Notes under the pieces: model-generated
The model's input: the letters and a program-made list of their open reading frames with translations, nothing else
What the model was told of the DNA's origin: nothing
Databases searched by the model: none
Assembly (NCBI RefSeq): GCF_031157275.1
Contig: NZ_JAVIFW010000008.1
Coordinates: 310,001 to 374,000, forward strand
Direction: 5' to 3'
DNA length: 64,000 nucleotides
DNA from: Streptomyces sp. LHD-70
GTDB taxonomy: Bacteria > Actinomycetota > Actinomycetes > Streptomycetales > Streptomycetaceae
Position numbers and translations under genes: made by a program
Part shown: positions 26,313 through 35,081 of the stretch, one piece after another
Layout: every line of letters begins with the position of its first letter
Numbering within the stretch: position 1 is the stretch's first letter

Positions 26313-28810
26313 GCCTGCACCTCCTTGGCCTCCGAGGCGGCGGCCATGGCCGGGCCGATGCGGACGAGTTCTCCGGGACGCGCGCCGGTGTCCGAAGTGA
26401 CCCCGCCGCCAACCGAGTTGAGCGGCAGCCAGACCACCCGGTCGGGCATCTCCGTGACCTGCAGCGGGAGTTGTACGTCGCCTTCGGGGCCGGTGACCGC
26501 GAGGACGTCGCCGTCCTTGACGCCCGCCTCGGCGGCGGTGGCCGCGGAGAGCCGGGCCACGGCCGCGTGCCGGGTGCCCGCGAGGGCCTCGTCCCCCTCC
26601 TGCAGGCGGCCCCGGTCGAGCAGCAGCCGGTGCCCGGCGAGCACGGCCTCACCGGCGCCGGGACGCGGCAACTGCCCTGCGGTCTCCAGGGGTTCGGTGG
26701 CGCGCGGGCCGTCCCAGGCGCCGAGCCGGTCCAGCTCGCGGCGGACGGTGCGCTGGTCCGGCAGGGCCAGGTGGACGTCCATCGCGTCGGCCAGCATGTG
26801 CAGCACGCGCGCGTCGGTGGGCGGCAGCTGCCGGGTCATCTGGTCCGGCTTGAGGGCGGCCTCGAACATCCGGGACCGGCCCTCCCAGTTGAGGAACGTG
26901 CCGGACTTCTCGGCGACGGCGGCGACCGGAAGGACGACGTCCGCCCGCTCGGTGACCTCGCCGGGCCGCAGTTCGAGGGAGACCACGAAGGCCTCGTCGA
27001 GCGCCGCACGCGCGCGTGCCGGGTCCGGCAGGTCCACGACCTCGACACCCGCGACGACCAGGGCACGCAGCTCGCCGCCCGCGGCGGCCTCCACGATCTG
27101 CCCGGTGTCGCGGCCGTAGCGGTGCGGCAGTTCGCCCACGCCCCAGACCGCGGCGACCTCGTCACGCGCGCGTGGATCGGTCGCGGGCCGGCCGCCGGGC
27201 AGCAGCGTCGGCAGGGCGCCCACCTCCACGGCGCCGCGCTCGCCGGCCCGGCGCGGGATCCACACCAACTGGGCGCCGGTTGCGGTCGCCACGCGCACCG
27301 CCGCGGTCAGGCCACCGGCCACGGCGGCGAGCCGCTCGCCGACGACGATCACCGCACCGTCGGCCCGCAGCGCCTCGGCGACCTGTGCACCGTCCTCGCC
27401 GAGCCCGACGCCGGAGGCGAGCGCGTCCAGCCACTCGGTCTCGGTGCCGGGCGCCGCGGGAAGCAGCGTGCCGCCCGCCTTCTCCAGGCCGCGGGTGGCG
27501 TACGGGGCGAGCGCGAAGGTCCGCTGGCCGTGCTTGCGCCAGGCCTTGCGCAGGCGCAGGAAGACCCCGGGCGCCTCCTCCTCGGCCTCGATCCCGGCGA
27601 GCAGCACCGAAGGCGCCTTCTCAAGCGAGGTGTACGTGACGCCCTCGCCGTCGAGATCCCAGCCGCGTCCGGCGACCCGTGCGGCCAGGAAGTCGGCCTC
27701 CTCCGAGGAGTGCACGCGCGCGCGGAAGTCGATGTCGTTGCTGCCGAGCGCCACGCGCGCGAACTTGCTGTACGCGTACGCGTCCTCGACGGTGAGCCGC
27801 CCGCCCGCGAGCACACCCGCACGCGCGCGTGCGGCCGAAAGCCCCTCGGCCGCCGCCTCCAACGCCTCGGGCCAGCTGGCCGGTTCGAGCACGCCGTCCT
27901 CGTTGCGGACGAGCGGGGTGGCGAGCCGGTCACGCTGCTGGGCGTAGCGGAAGCCGAAGCGGCCCTTGTCGCACATCCACTCCTCGTTGACCTCGGGGTC
28001 GTCCGCCGCGAGGCGCCGCATGACCTTGCCGCGCCGGTGGTCGGTGCGGGTCGCGCAGCCGCCGGAGCAGTGCTCGCAGACGGACGGCGACGAGACCAGG
28101 TCGAAGGGCCGGGAACGGAAGCGGTACGCGGCCGAGGTGAGCGCGCCCACCGGGCAGATCTGGATGGTGTTCCCGGAGAAGTACGACTCGAAGGGGTCGC
28201 CCTCGCCGATGCCGACCTGCTGCAGCGCGCCCCGCTCGAGCAGCTCGATCATCGGGTCGCCCGCGACCTGGTTGGAGAACCGGGTGCAGCGCGCACACAG
28301 CACACAGCGCTCACGGTCGAGCAGCACCTGCGTGGAGATCGGCACGGGCTTCTCGTACGTACGCTTCTTGCCCTCGAAGCGGGAGTCGGCCTGGCCGTGC
28401 GAGACGGCCTGGTTCTGCAGCGGGCACTCGCCGCCCTTGTCGCAGACCGGGCAGTCGAGGGGGTGGTTGATGAGCAGGAGCTCCATCACGCCCTGCTGCG
28501 CCTTCTCCGCGACCTGCGACGTCAGCTGGGTCTTGACGACCATGCCGTCGGTGCAGGTGATGGTGCAGGACGCCATCGGCTTGCGCTGGCCCTCGACCTC
28601 GACGATGCACTGGCGGCAGGCGCCGGCCGGGTCGAGGAGCGGGTGGTCGCAGAAGCGCGGGATCTCGATGCCGAGCTGCTCGGCGGCGCGGATGACGAGC
28701 GTGCCCTTGGGGACGCTGATGTCGGCGCCGTCGATGGTCAGCGAGACCAGGTCCTCCGGCGGAGGAGCCGCCTCTCCGCCCCCGGAGGGAGCATTTGTCG
28801 TGACCGTCAT
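26309..28810 (-). CDS. nuoG: NADH-quinone oxidoreductase subunit G
   Basis: An 833-residue peripheral-arm subunit. The N-terminal [2Fe-2S] ferredoxin domain shows RFCDHPLLDPAGACRQCIVEVEG, followed by the His/Cys site DCPVCDKGGECPLQ and VLCARCTRFSNQVAGDP. A further cluster region is SVCEHCSGGCATRTDHR. The remainder is the molybdopterin-oxidoreductase-like fold, inactive as an enzyme in complex I. The ATG at 28810 overlaps the nuoF stop (ATGA). Confidence 0.95.
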   Translation of the reverse strand: MTVTTNAPSGGGEAAPPPEDLVSLTIDGADISVPKGTLVIRAAEQLGIEIPRFCDHPLLDPAGACRQCIVEVEGQRKPMASCTITCTDGMVVKTQLTSQVAEKAQQGVMELLLINHPLDCPVCDKGGECPLQNQAVSHGQADSRFEGKKRTYEKPVPISTQVLLDRERCVLCARCTRFSNQVAGDPMIELLERGALQQVGIGEGDPFESYFSGNTIQICPVGALTSAAYRFRSRPFDLVSSPSVCEHCSGGCATRTDHRRGKVMRRLAADDPEVNEEWMCDKGRFGFRYAQQRDRLATPLVRNEDGVLEPASWPEALEAAAEGLSAARARAGVLAGGRLTVEDAYAYSKFARVALGSNDIDFRARVHSSEEADFLAARVAGRGWDLDGEGVTYTSLEKAPSVLLAGIEAEEEAPGVFLRLRKAWRKHGQRTFALAPYATRGLEKAGGTLLPAAPGTETEWLDALASGVGLGEDGAQVAEALRADGAVIVVGERLAAVAGGLTAAVRVATATGAQLVWIPRRAGERGAVEVGALPTLLPGGRPATDPRARDEVAAVWGVGELPHRYGRDTGQIVEAAAGGELRALVVAGVEVVDLPDPARARAALDEAFVVSLELRPGEVTERADVVLPVAAVAEKSGTFLNWEGRSRMFEAALKPDQMTRQLPPTDARVLHMLADAMDVHLALPDQRTVRRELDRLGAWDGPRATEPLETAGQLPRPGAGEAVLAGHRLLLDRGRLQEGDEALAGTRHAAVARLSAATAAEAGVKDGDVLAVTGPEGDVQLPLQVTEMPDRVVWLPLNSVGGGVTSDTGARPGELVRIGPAMAAASEAKEVQA

Positions 28811-30189
28811 GCGTTCACCTCGGAATGTCCGGTGGGCCGGTCCGCCCAGAGAGTCGACTTGGCGGGATCGAAGGGGCAGCCCCTGCCGGTGATGTGCTCC
28901 TCGTACTCCTCGCGGAAGTACTTCAGGGAGGAGAAGATCGGCGAGGCGGCGCCGTCGCCGAGGGCGCAGAAGGACTTGCCGTTGATGTTGTCGGCGATGT
29001 CGTTCAGCTTGTCGAGGTCGGACATCGCGCCCTTGCCCGCCTCGATGTCCCGGAGCAACTGCACCAGCCAGTACGTCCCTTCGCGGCAGGGCGTGCACTT
29101 GCCGCAGGACTCGTGGGCGTAGAACTCGGTCCAGCGCGTGACCGCCCGGACGACGCAGGTGGTCTCGTCGAAGCACTGCAGGGCCTTGGTGCCGAGCATC
29201 GATCCGGCGGCGCCGACGCCCTCGTAGTCGAGCGGGACGTCCAGGTGCTCGTCGGTGAACATCGGGGTCGAACTGCCGCCTGGCGTCCAGAACTTGAGGC
29301 GGTGGCCGGCCCGCATGCCGCCGCTCATGTCGAGGAGCTGGCGCAGCGTGATGCCGAGCGGGGCCTCGTACTGGCCGGGTGAGGCGACGTGCCCGCTGAG
29401 CGAGTAGAGCGTGAAGCCCGGGGACTTCTCGCTGCCCATCGACCTGAACCAGTCCTTGCCCTTGTTCAGGATCGCGGGAACCGACGCGATGGACTCGACG
29501 TTGTTCACGACAGTGGGGCAGGCGTACAGACCGGCCACAGCGGGGAAGGGGGGTCGCAGCCGGGGCTGGCCACGCCGCCCTTCGAGAGAGTCGAGCAGCG
29601 CGGTTTCCTCGCCACAGATGTACGCACCGGCACCGGCGTGCACAGTGAGTTCAAGATCGAGTCCTGAGCCCAGGATGTCGTTCCCCAGATAACCGGCCTC
29701 GTGCGCCTCTCGTACGGCCTCGTGCAAGCGGCGCAGCACGGGGACGACTTCACCCCGCAGGTAGATGAACGCGTGGTTCGACCGGATCGCGTAACAGGCG
29801 ATCACGATGCCCTCGATGAGGCTGTGCGGATTGGCGTAGAGGAGCGGGATGTCCTTGCAGGTCCCCGGCTCCGACTCGTCAGCGTTGACAACTAGATAGT
29901 GCGGTTTTCCGTCGCCCTGCGGGATGAACTGCCACTTCATCCCGGTGGGGAATCCGGCGCCGCCACGGCCGCGCAGACCGGAGTCCTTCACGTACGCGAT
30001 GAGGTCGTCCGGGGACATGGCGAGGGCCTTGCGGAGGCCTTCGTACCCCTCGTGTCTGCGGTAGGTGTCCAGGGACCAGGGCCGGTCGTCGTCCCAGAAC
30101 GCGGAGAGGACGGGGGCGAGCAGCTTCTCGGGGCTGTGGTCCCCTCCGGTCTCCGGCCGAGAGCCCCCGTAGGCGGTGGACACGGTCAT
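28807..30189 (-). CDS. nuoF: NADH-quinone oxidoreductase subunit F
   Basis: A 460-residue flavoprotein that oxidises NADH. GLRGRGGAGFPTGMKW is the FMN/NADH-binding glycine loop, GAGAYICGEETALLDSLEG is the second nucleotide-binding block and ESCGKCTPCREG supplies the N3 [4Fe-4S] cluster, with the fourth Cys in FCALGDGA. The A of its ATG is also the last base of the nuoE stop (TGATG). Confidence 0.96.
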   Translation of the reverse strand: MTVSTAYGGSRPETGGDHSPEKLLAPVLSAFWDDDRPWSLDTYRRHEGYEGLRKALAMSPDDLIAYVKDSGLRGRGGAGFPTGMKWQFIPQGDGKPHYLVVNADESEPGTCKDIPLLYANPHSLIEGIVIACYAIRSNHAFIYLRGEVVPVLRRLHEAVREAHEAGYLGNDILGSGLDLELTVHAGAGAYICGEETALLDSLEGRRGQPRLRPPFPAVAGLYACPTVVNNVESIASVPAILNKGKDWFRSMGSEKSPGFTLYSLSGHVASPGQYEAPLGITLRQLLDMSGGMRAGHRLKFWTPGGSSTPMFTDEHLDVPLDYEGVGAAGSMLGTKALQCFDETTCVVRAVTRWTEFYAHESCGKCTPCREGTYWLVQLLRDIEAGKGAMSDLDKLNDIADNINGKSFCALGDGAASPIFSSLKYFREEYEEHITGRGCPFDPAKSTLWADRPTGHSEVNA

Positions 30190-31016
30190 CACTCCCCCTC
30201 CTCGGCGGTGGGACCGGCCGGGTGGTCCGGGTCCGAGGCCGACGTCTGCTGCGGTGCGTCGTGCGAGCTGAGGTGTTCGGCGGGCGAGCCGCCCTGCGGG
30301 GCCTCGCCGCGGGGGTGGACCACGCGCGCGGGAAGGGCCTCGCCCTTGGCCAGGCGGAGGCCGATGAGCGAGGCGGGGCCCGCGGCTCCGCCTGCTTCGA
30401 CGGCGCCCTCGCGCTCGTCCGGGAAGCCGGCGAGGATGCGGGCGGTCTCCTTGAAGGTGCAGATCGGGGCGCCGCGGGTGGGCTCGACGGTGCGGCCCGC
30501 GCGCAGGTCGTCCACGAGCCGCTTGGCGGACTCGGGGGTCTGGTTGTCGAAGAACTCCCAGTTGACCATCACCACGGGGGCGAAGTCGCAGGCGGCGTTG
30601 CACTCGATGTGTTCGAGGGTGACCTTGCCGTCGTCGGTCGTCTCGTCGTTGCCGACGCCGAGGTGCTGCTTCAGCTCGTCGAAGATGGCGTCGCCGCCCA
30701 TGACGGCGCACAACGTGTTGGTGCAGACGCCCACTTGGTAGTCGCCGCTCGGCTTGCGCCGGTACATCGTGTAGAAGGTGGCGACCGCGGTGACCTCGGC
30801 GGTGGTGAGGCCGAGGACGTCCGCGCAGAACTGCATGCCGGTGCGGGTGACGTGCCCTTCCTCGGACTGCACGAGGTGCAGCAGCGGCAGCAGCGCCGAG
30901 CGGGAGTCCGGGTAGCGGGCGATCACCTCGCGCGCGTCGGCTTCGAGCCGGGCGCGTACGTCCGCCGGGTAGTCGGGGGCGGGGAGTCGGGGCATCCCCA
31001 GGCTGACGTCTGTCAC
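30189..31016 (-). CDS. nuoE: NADH-quinone oxidoreductase subunit E
   Basis: A 275-residue thioredoxin-like subunit with the N1a [2Fe-2S] site CTNTLCAV ... ECNAACDFAPV. It is about 100 residues longer than the E. coli protein. The extra C-terminal region (from about LAKGEALPARVVHPRGEA) is Pro/Ser/Ala-rich and probably disordered. The GTG at 31016 overlaps the nuoD stop (GTGA). Confidence 0.95.
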   Translation of the reverse strand: MTDVSLGMPRLPAPDYPADVRARLEADAREVIARYPDSRSALLPLLHLVQSEEGHVTRTGMQFCADVLGLTTAEVTAVATFYTMYRRKPSGDYQVGVCTNTLCAVMGGDAIFDELKQHLGVGNDETTDDGKVTLEHIECNAACDFAPVVMVNWEFFDNQTPESAKRLVDDLRAGRTVEPTRGAPICTFKETARILAGFPDEREGAVEAGGAAGPASLIGLRLAKGEALPARVVHPRGEAPQGGSPAEHLSSHDAPQQTSASDPDHPAGPTAEEGE

Positions 31017-32347
31017 CGGTCGACGCCTCCCATCACGGGGTCGATGGATGCGACGGCGACGATCACGTCGGCGACCTGGCCGCCTTCGCACATGGCCGCC
31101 ATGGCCTGCAGGTTGGTGAAGGACGGGTCGCGGAAGTGGACCCGGTAGGGCCGGGTGCCGCCGTCCGAGACGACGTGCACGCCGAGCTCGCCCTTGGGCG
31201 ACTCCACCGCGGAGTACGCCTGTCCCGGCGGGACCCGGAAGCCCTCCGTCACCAGCTTGAAGTGGTGGATCAGGGCCTCCATCGAGGTCCCCATGATCTT
31301 CTTGATGTGGTCGAGCGAGTTGCCCAGGCCGTCCGGGCCGAGGGCGAGTTGGGCGGGCCAGGCGATCTTCTTGTCGCCGACCATGACCGGGCCCGGCTCC
31401 AGGCGGTCCAGGCACTGCTCGACGATCCGCAGCGACTGGCGCATCTCCTCCAGGCGGATCAGGAAGCGGCCGTAGGAGTCGCAGCTGTCGGCGGTGGGGA
31501 CGTCGAAGTCGTACGTCTCGTAGCCGCAGTACGGGTCGGTCTTGCGCAGGTCGTGCGGCAGGCCCGCGGAGCGCAGGATCGGGCCGGTGGCGCCGAGGGC
31601 CATGCAGCCCGCGAGGTCGAGGTAGCCGACGTCCTGCATGCGGCCCTTGAAGATGGGGTTCCCGGTGGCGAGCTTGTCGTACTCGGGAAGGTTCTTCTGC
31701 ATCTTCTTGACGAACTCGCGGATCTGGTCCACCGCGCCGGGCGGCAGGTCCTGGGCGAGTCCGCCGGGGCGGATGTACGCGTGGTTCATCCGCAGGCCGG
31801 TGATCAACTCGAAGATGTCCAGGACCAGTTCGCGGTCCCGGAAGCCGTAGATCATGATCGTGGTGGCGCCGAGCTCCATGCCGCCGGTGGCGATGGCGAC
31901 GAGGTGCGAGGACAACCGGTTCAGCTCCATCAGGAGCACGCGGATGATCGTCGCCCGGTCCGGGATCTCGTCCTCGATGCCGAGCAGCTTCTCCACGGCC
32001 AGGCAGTACGCCGTCTCGTTGTAGAACGGCGTCAGGTAGTCCATGCGCGTGACGAAGGTGGTGCCCTGCGTCCAGGTCCGGTACTCGAGGTTCTTCTCGA
32101 TGCCGGTGTGCAGATAGCCGATGCCGCAGCGGGCCTCGGTGACCGTCTCGCCGTCGATCTCCAGGATCAGGCGGAGCACGCCGTGCGTGGACGGGTGCTG
32201 CGGGCCCATGTTGACGATGATGCGTTCGTCGTCGGACTTCGCCGCCGTCTCGACGACCTCGTCCCAGTCGCCGCCGGTGACGGTGTAGACGGTGCCCTCG
32301 GTCGTCTCCCGACCGGACGCGTGGGACGTTGCGTTGGATGCTGACAT
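31013..32347 (-). CDS. nuoD: NADH-quinone oxidoreductase subunit D
   Basis: A 444-residue 49-kDa-type subunit, related to NiFe-hydrogenase large subunits, that lines the quinone site. NMGPQHPSTHGVLRLILEIDGE carries the quinone-headgroup His, with the family blocks GIGYLHTGIEKNLEYRTW and YDFDVPTADSCDSYGRFLIRLEEM. An N-terminal extension of about 40 residues precedes the conserved part. Its ATG shares one base with the nuoC stop. Confidence 0.96.
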   Translation of the reverse strand: MSASNATSHASGRETTEGTVYTVTGGDWDEVVETAAKSDDERIIVNMGPQHPSTHGVLRLILEIDGETVTEARCGIGYLHTGIEKNLEYRTWTQGTTFVTRMDYLTPFYNETAYCLAVEKLLGIEDEIPDRATIIRVLLMELNRLSSHLVAIATGGMELGATTIMIYGFRDRELVLDIFELITGLRMNHAYIRPGGLAQDLPPGAVDQIREFVKKMQKNLPEYDKLATGNPIFKGRMQDVGYLDLAGCMALGATGPILRSAGLPHDLRKTDPYCGYETYDFDVPTADSCDSYGRFLIRLEEMRQSLRIVEQCLDRLEPGPVMVGDKKIAWPAQLALGPDGLGNSLDHIKKIMGTSMEALIHHFKLVTEGFRVPPGQAYSAVESPKGELGVHVVSDGGTRPYRVHFRDPSFTNLQAMAAMCEGGQVADVIVAVASIDPVMGGVDR

Positions 32348-33150
32348 CAGCTGTACGACCTCCGCTGGTCGGGAGCCGGGATCTGGGCGCCCTTGTACTC
32401 GACGGGAATGCCGCCGAGCGGGTAGTCCTTGCGCTGCGGGAAGCCCTGCCAGTCGTCCGGCATCATGATCCGGGTGAGGGCCGGGTGCCCGTCGAAGACC
32501 AGGCCGAAGAAGTCGTAGGTCTCGCGCTCGTGCCAGTCGTTGGTCGGGTAGACCGCGACCAGGGACGGCACGTGCCGGTCGTCGTCCGGGGCGCTGACCT
32601 CCAGGCGGATCACGCGGCCGTGGGTGAGCGAGCGCAGGTGGTAGACGGCGTGCAGCTCGCGGCCCTTGTCCTCCGGGTAGTGCACGCCGGAGACGCCGGT
32701 GCACAGCTCGAAGCGGAGCGCCGGGTCGTCGCGCAGGGTGCGGGCGACGCGGAGGAGGTGTTCGCGGGCGATGTGGAACGTGAGCTCGTCGCGGTCGACC
32801 ACGGTCTTCTCAATGGCGTTCTCAGGGAGCAGATCCTGCTCCTCGAGCGCGCCCTCCAGCTCGTCCGCGACCTCGTCGAACCAGCCGCCGTAGGGCCGGG
32901 ACGAGGCGCCGGGCAGGCGCACCGAGCGGACCAGGCCGCCGTAACCGGAGGTGTCGCCGCCGTTGTTGGCTCCGAACATGCCGCGCTGGACGCGGATCTC
33001 CTCGCCGTGATCGCCGCGCTGGCCGGGCAGGTTCTGCGTGCCGAGGTCCTTCTCGGGGTTCACGCCGCCGCCACTCGCGCCGTTGTCGTTCGCGCCGTTG
33101 TCGTTCGCGCCGTTGTTGTCGTTCGCAGCGTTGTTGTTGCTCTCGCTCAC
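32347..33150 (-). CDS. nuoC: NADH-quinone oxidoreductase subunit C
   Basis: A 267-residue 30-kDa-type subunit. The conserved block is HVPSLVAVYPTNDWHERETYDFFGLVFDGHPALTRIMMPDDW...PQRKDYPLGG. The N-terminal 60 residues are a low-complexity extension built from Asn-Asp-Asn-Gly-Ala repeats (about residues 5-27), encoded by near-identical 15-bp repeats around 33070-33140. It probably has no catalytic role. The GTG start at 33150 overlaps the nuoB stop (GTGA). Confidence 0.94.
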   Translation of the reverse strand: MSESNNNAANDNNGANDNGANDNGASGGGVNPEKDLGTQNLPGQRGDHGEEIRVQRGMFGANNGGDTSGYGGLVRSVRLPGASSRPYGGWFDEVADELEGALEEQDLLPENAIEKTVVDRDELTFHIAREHLLRVARTLRDDPALRFELCTGVSGVHYPEDKGRELHAVYHLRSLTHGRVIRLEVSAPDDDRHVPSLVAVYPTNDWHERETYDFFGLVFDGHPALTRIMMPDDWQGFPQRKDYPLGGIPVEYKGAQIPAPDQRRSYS

Positions 33151-33701
33151 CGCAGCAGCCCCTTCATCTCGATGGTGGGGAGCGCCTTGAGCGCCGCTTC
33201 CTCCGCCTCGCGGGCCGCCTCCTCGGCGTTCACGCCGAGCTTGGAGGACTGGATCTTCTGGTGGAGCTTGAGGATCGCGTCCATCAGCATCTCGGGCCGG
33301 GGCGGGCAGCCGGGCAGATAGATGTCCACGGGGACGACATGGTCGACGCCCTGGACAATTGCGTAGTTGTTGAACATTCCGCCTGACGACGCACAAACCC
33401 CCATGGAAATGACCCACTTGGGATTCGGCATCTGGTCATAGACCTGCCGCAGAACGGGTGCCATCTTCTGGCTGACGCGGCCGGCCACGATCATCAGGTC
33501 GGCCTGGCGCGGGGAGCCGCGGAAGACCTCCATGCCGAAGCGGGCGAGGTCGTACCGCCCCGCTCCGGTGGTCATCATCTCGATGGCACAACAGGCGAGG
33601 CCGAAGGTGGCGGGGAAGACGGATGACTTGCGCACCCAGCCCGCGGCCTGTTCGACGGTGGTCAGCAGAAAGCCGCTCGGCAGCTTCTCTTCGAGTCCCA
33701 T
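33147..33701 (-). CDS. nuoB: NADH-quinone oxidoreductase subunit B
   Basis: A 184-residue subunit holding the N2 [4Fe-4S] cluster that reduces the quinone. All ligands are present: the tandem Cys in FGLACCAIEMM, Cys in SMGVCASSGGMFNNYA and Cys in YLPGCPPRPEML. Eleven bp separate it from nuoA. Confidence 0.97.
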   Translation of the reverse strand: MGLEEKLPSGFLLTTVEQAAGWVRKSSVFPATFGLACCAIEMMTTGAGRYDLARFGMEVFRGSPRQADLMIVAGRVSQKMAPVLRQVYDQMPNPKWVISMGVCASSGGMFNNYAIVQGVDHVVPVDIYLPGCPPRPEMLMDAILKLHQKIQSSKLGVNAEEAAREAEEAALKALPTIEMKGLLR

Positions 33702-33712
33702 TGGTCAGCCCC

Positions 33713-34072
33713 TCAGTCCCATTCCAGGCCGCCGCGCCGCCATACGTACGCGTACGCGACGAAGACGGTGAGCACGAAGAGCAGCATCTCCACGAGCCCG
33801 AAAATCCCCAGGGCGTCGAAGGTGACGGCCCAGGGGTAGAGGAAGACGATCTCGATATCGAAGATGATGAAGAGCATCGCCGTCAGGTAGTACTTGATCG
33901 GGAAACGCCCTCCGCCGGCCGGTGTCGGCGTCGGCTCGATTCCGCATTCATAGGCCTCGAGCTTGGCTCGGTTGTACCGCTTTGGACCGATAAGCGTGGC
34001 CATGACCACGGAGAAGATCGCAAAGCCGGCGCCTAGGGCTCCCAATACGAGGATGGGCGCATACGCGTTCAC
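33713..34072 (-). CDS. nuoA: NADH-quinone oxidoreductase subunit A
   Basis: First gene of the 14-gene nuo operon. A 119-residue membrane subunit with three helices. The loop YECGIEPTPTPAGGGRFPIKYYLTAMLFIIFDIEIVFLYPWAV is diagnostic, including the Cys of the loop between helices 1 and 2. The GTG start at 34072 follows GAGGAGCG. The Rex-like operator at 34164-34181 lies 92 bp upstream of the start codon. Confidence 0.97.
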   Translation of the reverse strand: MNAYAPILVLGALGAGFAIFSVVMATLIGPKRYNRAKLEAYECGIEPTPTPAGGGRFPIKYYLTAMLFIIFDIEIVFLYPWAVTFDALGIFGLVEMLLFVLTVFVAYAYVWRRGGLEWD

Positions 34073-34163
34073 CGCTCCTCGCTCCTCTCAGTCGACATTG
34101 ACTGCTTCGGCGGACGGACCTCCGGACCTGCGAACCCCCACAGAGATCACGAAGATCGCGCTT

Positions 34164-34181
34164 ATGTGAGGCAGTTCACAA
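34164..34181 (-). promoter_or_regulatory. Rex-type operator (ROP) upstream of nuoA
   Basis: Read on the minus strand the site is TTGTGAA-CTGC-CTCACAT, matching the Rex consensus TTGTGAA-N4-TTCACAA at 12 of 14 specified positions. Rex is the NADH/NAD+ sensor repressor of Gram-positive bacteria, and in Streptomyces it is known to bind upstream of respiratory genes including nuo. Raised NADH would release Rex and induce complex I. The position, 92-109 nt before the start codon, suits a promoter-proximal operator. Confidence 0.72.
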
Positions 34182-34927
34182 GCCCAACTGCCCCGCATCC
34201 TATGCCTGCCGGTCTGTGATCTGCGACACGGGGTGCGCCAACGCCTTTGTGATCTCTGCCACCTGACGAAGGATCATGAAGTCGGATGAGCAGTGATCTT
34301 CATACGCGAAGCACCGAAGTGATCACCAGAGGTGACATCTGCACTCGTCATGCCTGGTCGAGAGGGGTGCGGCACTATCAAGAGGTGGCTATTGCAAGCA
34401 AATTGGCGCTGGACGGAAACGGCTGATATTGAAGCCCGCCTTCCCGCACGAGGAGGGCCGCCGGCGATCACGGCGGAGCGTGCGCATCGAGCGGGCGGAC
34501 CGAGCGGGTGGAGCGCAAGAGAGTTGAGCGCCGAGCGGCTGCGCGGCGGGAGACGCGCATAAGGGGTCGGGGTGTGGAGCGAACGTGAATGCATGCACAC
34601 GTTCACGAGCGGTCGGCGGAGACCGAGGGGCAGGCCCAACCCCCCAGCCCGTCCCAGCACTTCACGCACTTCACGCACACATTCAAGGCACCCTGCGGTC
34701 ACGACCGGTGCGGCATGTCCACATGACATAGCGGACCACATCGGGCAATGCGTAACGAACACCCCGTCAACTGCCCAGGGAAAGCCCGGATGTTCGCCCG
34801 CGACTACCCGTTCCACCGGAGACCTTTCCGTGACCTGCGCCACGTTGCCGAATCGTCGCGAACACCGGGCTTGGCCAACGACCGGATCCGGTGGTAAGTG
34901 CGGGGCAAAACGGGCGCAACCAAGAAA

Positions 34928-34955
34928 ACCAGTGATCACAGCCGTGATCCCTGGT
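34928..34955 (+). other. Strong hairpin in the NlpC/P60 upstream region
   Basis: ACCAG-T-GATCAC, loop AGCC, then GTGATC-C-CTGGT: an 11-bp stem with a single T/C mismatch. It lies 127 bp before the hydrolase start. It could be part of a structured leader or an operator. Confidence 0.55.
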
Positions 34956-35081
34956 GTCCGCATTGCCCGTTACGGCGTCAATAAAGGCCGACACGCCCGG
35001 GATTCACGCCGCGGGCACGTAACTGTGGCGCACCACACGTTTCTTGAAGGGAACCCGGAGGCCCTGATAGCGGTTGTACTC

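Larger units (their letters stand above)
34073..35081. other. 1-kb intergenic region between nuoA and the NlpC/P60 gene
   Basis: The region separates divergent genes and contains no credible coding sequence. It is less GC-rich than its neighbours. From left to right it holds the nuo control region with the Rex-type site; several GTGATC(T) repeats near 34217-34322; a GAACGTG/CACGTTC inverted repeat (34581-34604); CACTTCACG repeated near 34660-34680; and, close to the NlpC/P60 gene, a leader-like segment with a strong hairpin (34928-34955). The length and structure upstream of the hydrolase suggest a long regulated 5' leader, but I cannot assign it to a known riboswitch. Confidence 0.6.

Noticed and set aside
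34274..34963. A 229-codon minus-strand frame in the nuoA-NlpC/P60 gap
   Set aside because: The composition is Arg/Ser/Pro-rich, codon bias is not Streptomyces-like, there is no ribosome-binding site and it would lie over the likely leader of the NlpC/P60 gene.
34740..35081. c-di-AMP (ydaO-type) riboswitch before the NlpC/P60 gene
   Set aside because: Only a short 5' segment (GTTGCCGAATC) resembles the class. The conserved internal GGGGT(T/G)AATC and the 3' CCCGACAGCTAAC-type blocks are absent, so I did not call it.
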